Assembly: GCF_001522545.3 (NCBI RefSeq)
Contig: NC_031770.1
Location: 32,682,566 to 32,746,565 of the forward strand
Direction: 5' to 3'
From: Parus major
Taxonomy: Eukaryota; Chordata; Aves; Passeriformes; Paridae
DNA length: 64,000 bases
The number at the start of each line of letters is the position of its first letter. Position 1 is the stretch's first letter. The position numbers and the translations under genes were made by a program. Under the pieces are notes generated by a model. That model made no database searches. It was not told where the DNA came from and was given only the letters and a program-made list of their open reading frames with translations. Positions 61,872 through 64,000 of this stretch are shown piece by piece.

Positions 61872-63907
61872 CTGCAAGCAAAGGCAGGAATAAACAGTGA
61901 GTTTCTAACATTAAAAAAAACAAAAACAAACAGAAAACTCATCTCCCTAAAGGCAATCCAGAATGAAACACTACCACTTTCCCCAGTGCCAAGATGGAAA
62001 TATTTTTTTTTCCTAATAGCAGCAGAAAAAAAAACAAACCTCTAATACTTACCATTCATAGTGAAGATTGTTTCTGGAAGTTTTAACAGTGCTAAGCCTT
62101 CAGAAGTGAAAACAGGTTCTTCTATTTACTCAAAACTAACTTGCTCTTCCTTTTACATCTATTACGTTATTACTCCATTTACTTTCTTCACTGGCCTTTT
62201 CAGTGCTAAGAATGACTTTTTTTTTTCCCTGTATGAACAATTCAAAGTTCCAAAGCAGTAGATCTTTTACAACTTACCTGTTGACAGACACTATTTTTGG
62301 AAAGAAAAATAGATTTTACTGGTTTATGCCAGTTATTACACTCTTTGTTGAAATCTAAGGTAACAAATAAGCACTTTGAATCCTGGGGATTGGAAGGTGA
62401 AAAGGATAATTGAACTAATGGAAATCAGGTAAATCAAGTGCTTTGGTTACTTTTTTAAAATTTCACTAAAACTGTAAATATTTTAAATTCTACACTTAAA
62501 ATACATGTAGTATTTTTTATAAACTTCAGCAGGAAGTATTAAGAATTCTGAAGTTGTCAAGGGTGGTAAATTGAAACCTCATCACAAGGGACTATTTTTC
62601 CTGTGCTTTCAAGTAAAAGATGTATCTGGTCCTTAGCATCCATTTTTATTACTATAACAGATCTTTGATAATTTCTTTCTTTTATTTATACATAGCTAAG
62701 GATGCAAGGACAATGGGAAAGAAAAAGCCCAATTTGGCTAAGAATCTAGCTGTGTAGATGAGTTCCAAGGGACTGAGATTTGATCCAGCTATGTGAAAGA
62801 ATTTAAAATTGAGTAGAAAAAATAATCTGGGAGAGGGGCAGGTGGGTATCATAAAACCTTCTGGAAACGAGGGAGGTATGAGCTGCAGTATTGGATGTAA
62901 AAAATAAGAATTGGATAGATTATGAGGGGTGTGTTTTGAGCCCATCAAGGTGGGCTTTTCAGAGAAGATTTCAGTTGTGTCTCTACAACTTGGGATGTCC
63001 CACTGTTGATGTGTGTGGGCTTTGTTTTGGATTGCAGCCTTTGCCCTCCCTCACTGCCTCTGCTATCACGGGTGGTAAGCCCTCAGCAGTGCATCAGTAA
63101 GATCCCTAAAGCACCCAGCTGCAGAACATCAGATGGCTTTTTAAAATGTCAGGAGTTGCTTTTGAACTCAGTAGTGGTTTTCTGATCCTGTAAGCTTATG
63201 CACAACTCAGATTTTTCAAGAGATAATTTTCAGCCTGCATTCAGTGGGCATTTGATTGGTAATGAACTTTTGTGAGGTGCAACACATCAATTTTACTGAA
63301 ATACACCTTTAATCAAAAATACCGGTTAGATACATACCTAATGTTAGGAGGGTGTCTGAAGTGTCATTACAGTAAATGGAATAAGGCTTTGGATGATGAG
63401 GATGAACAGCATCTGTACAGTATTTGCCAGGATTGACCATAGCTTTAGTAATAACATGGGGAAAGGAGAACACTCCGTCTTTATTGGATTGCAGAACAAG
63501 AGAACATGATGATAATAATTATACCTGCTTCATAAATTGTGTCATATTTGTGTTTTTAGTCTGTTTTAAGATACTGAAAGTAGAATATTGGTCTTGAGAA
63601 ACTGATTCAGAGGGGACAAAAAGGTTTTAAATGAGAAGAGTCTCTAAGTTCAAGCATCATCCAGGTTCCCAAGGAGATGAACTATTATCTTCACTTAAAA
63701 GAAAGTATCATCTGTAAATTGCTCATCTACAAAAGGTTGTTATTTCAGGCTTTTGGATACGAACTAGAATTTCTTGAGATGTGGTTACTTACCAATATAT
63801 GCAGCTCCGTCGGTCACCATGTATTTGTTACGATTCAGTTTGGGAAGTGAAGTGTTCTTCTGTTCTTTAAGAAAGCAGGCACTCTCTTCCTCAAGGTCAA
63901 AGAATTT
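61636..63907 (-). CDS. PLD5: Phospholipase D family member 5, last two coding exons
   Basis: PLD5 is a single-pass membrane protein of the PLD3/PLD4 group, predicted to lack phospholipase activity. Two minus-strand exons (63907-63793 and 61871-61636) encode the C-terminal 116 residues. They contain NRNKYMVTDGAAYIGNFDWV, GLVINQAD, IIKQLKAVFERDWYS and YAKSLQPTKIPNC. The second HKD site is degenerate: His of HxK is Arg, and the downstream G-(S/T)-x-N is GNFD. That identifies PLD5 rather than the active paralogues. The remaining exons lie beyond 64000. Splice phase is consistent (38 codons plus 1 nt, then 2 nt plus 77 codons and TAG). Confidence 0.95.
61872..63792 (-). other. PLD5 intron
   Basis: 1,921 bp between the last two coding exons, with GT and AG ends on the minus strand. 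No exon or transposon was recognised inside it. Confidence 0.85.
63793..63907 (-). CDS. PLD5: PLD5 penultimate coding exon
   Basis: The acceptor AG is at 63909-63908 and the donor GT (GTAAGT) at 63792-63791. It reads KFFDLEEESACFLKEQKNTS, then LPKLNRNKYMVTDGAAYI, and ends with one base of a glycine codon. It carries the degenerate second HKD motif (R-x-K-x4-D) and a potential N-glycosylation site (NTS). Confidence 0.94.
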
Positions 63908-64000
63908 CTGCCATAAAATAGAAGGAAGCACAGGTTAATGAGAATTGCTCTATAAGGCAGAAAAAATACAGTCTGTTCACCAATCTTTATTGAAAATGAG
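63908..64000 (-). other. PLD5 intron, partial
   Basis: Begins at the acceptor of the penultimate coding exon (TTTTATGGCAG on the minus strand) and runs off the window. Confidence 0.75.

Overview
This is vertebrate nuclear DNA, most likely from a passerine bird. It is AT-rich and gene-poor, with spliced genes, a CpG-island promoter, CR1 LINE tails and avian ERVL/ERVK long terminal repeats (LTRs). A short SINE joins a tRNA-Ile-like head to a CR1 tail, as in TguSINE1 of songbirds. No database could be searched, so family names rest on recall of their characteristic sequences. There is no prokaryotic gene, operon or CRISPR array.

Left edge (1-7.4 kb): four coding exons of RSPH9, the ciliary radial spoke head protein, run on the minus strand from an ATG at 6593 to a splice donor at 4490. 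The splice phases are consistent throughout and give 222 complete codons. The final exon was not found and probably lies beyond position 1. The start sits in a CpG island with an RFX-type X-box just upstream. A TguSINE1-like SINE lies in intron 2, and a CR1 fragment begins about 350 bp upstream of the start codon.

Middle (7.4-50.8 kb): no protein-coding exon could be supported. The stretch holds scattered CR1 tails, one MIR-like SINE and several LTR insertions. Two are ERVL-type LTRs (22.2 and 47.0 kb) with 5-bp target duplications. One is an ERVK-type solo LTR (26.0 kb) with a 6-bp duplication. One minus-strand LTR (37.3-38.1 kb) contains a tRNA-Lys-like segment. One truncated ERVK-like provirus (48.0-49.4 kb) has an LTR, primer-binding site and broken gag start, and ends in an inverted copy of its own U3 tip.

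Right edge (50.8-64 kb): the last two coding exons of PLD5, a catalytically degenerate phospholipase D family protein, lie on the minus strand at 63907-63793 and 61871-61636. The 10.8 kb below the stop codon shows no recognisable transposon and ends at a good minus-strand polyadenylation site near 50.83 kb, so it may be a very long PLD5 3' UTR.

The most unusual structures are the provirus with two U3 ends inside one apparent target duplication, the tRNA-Lys-like segment inside an LTR, and the X-box at RSPH9.
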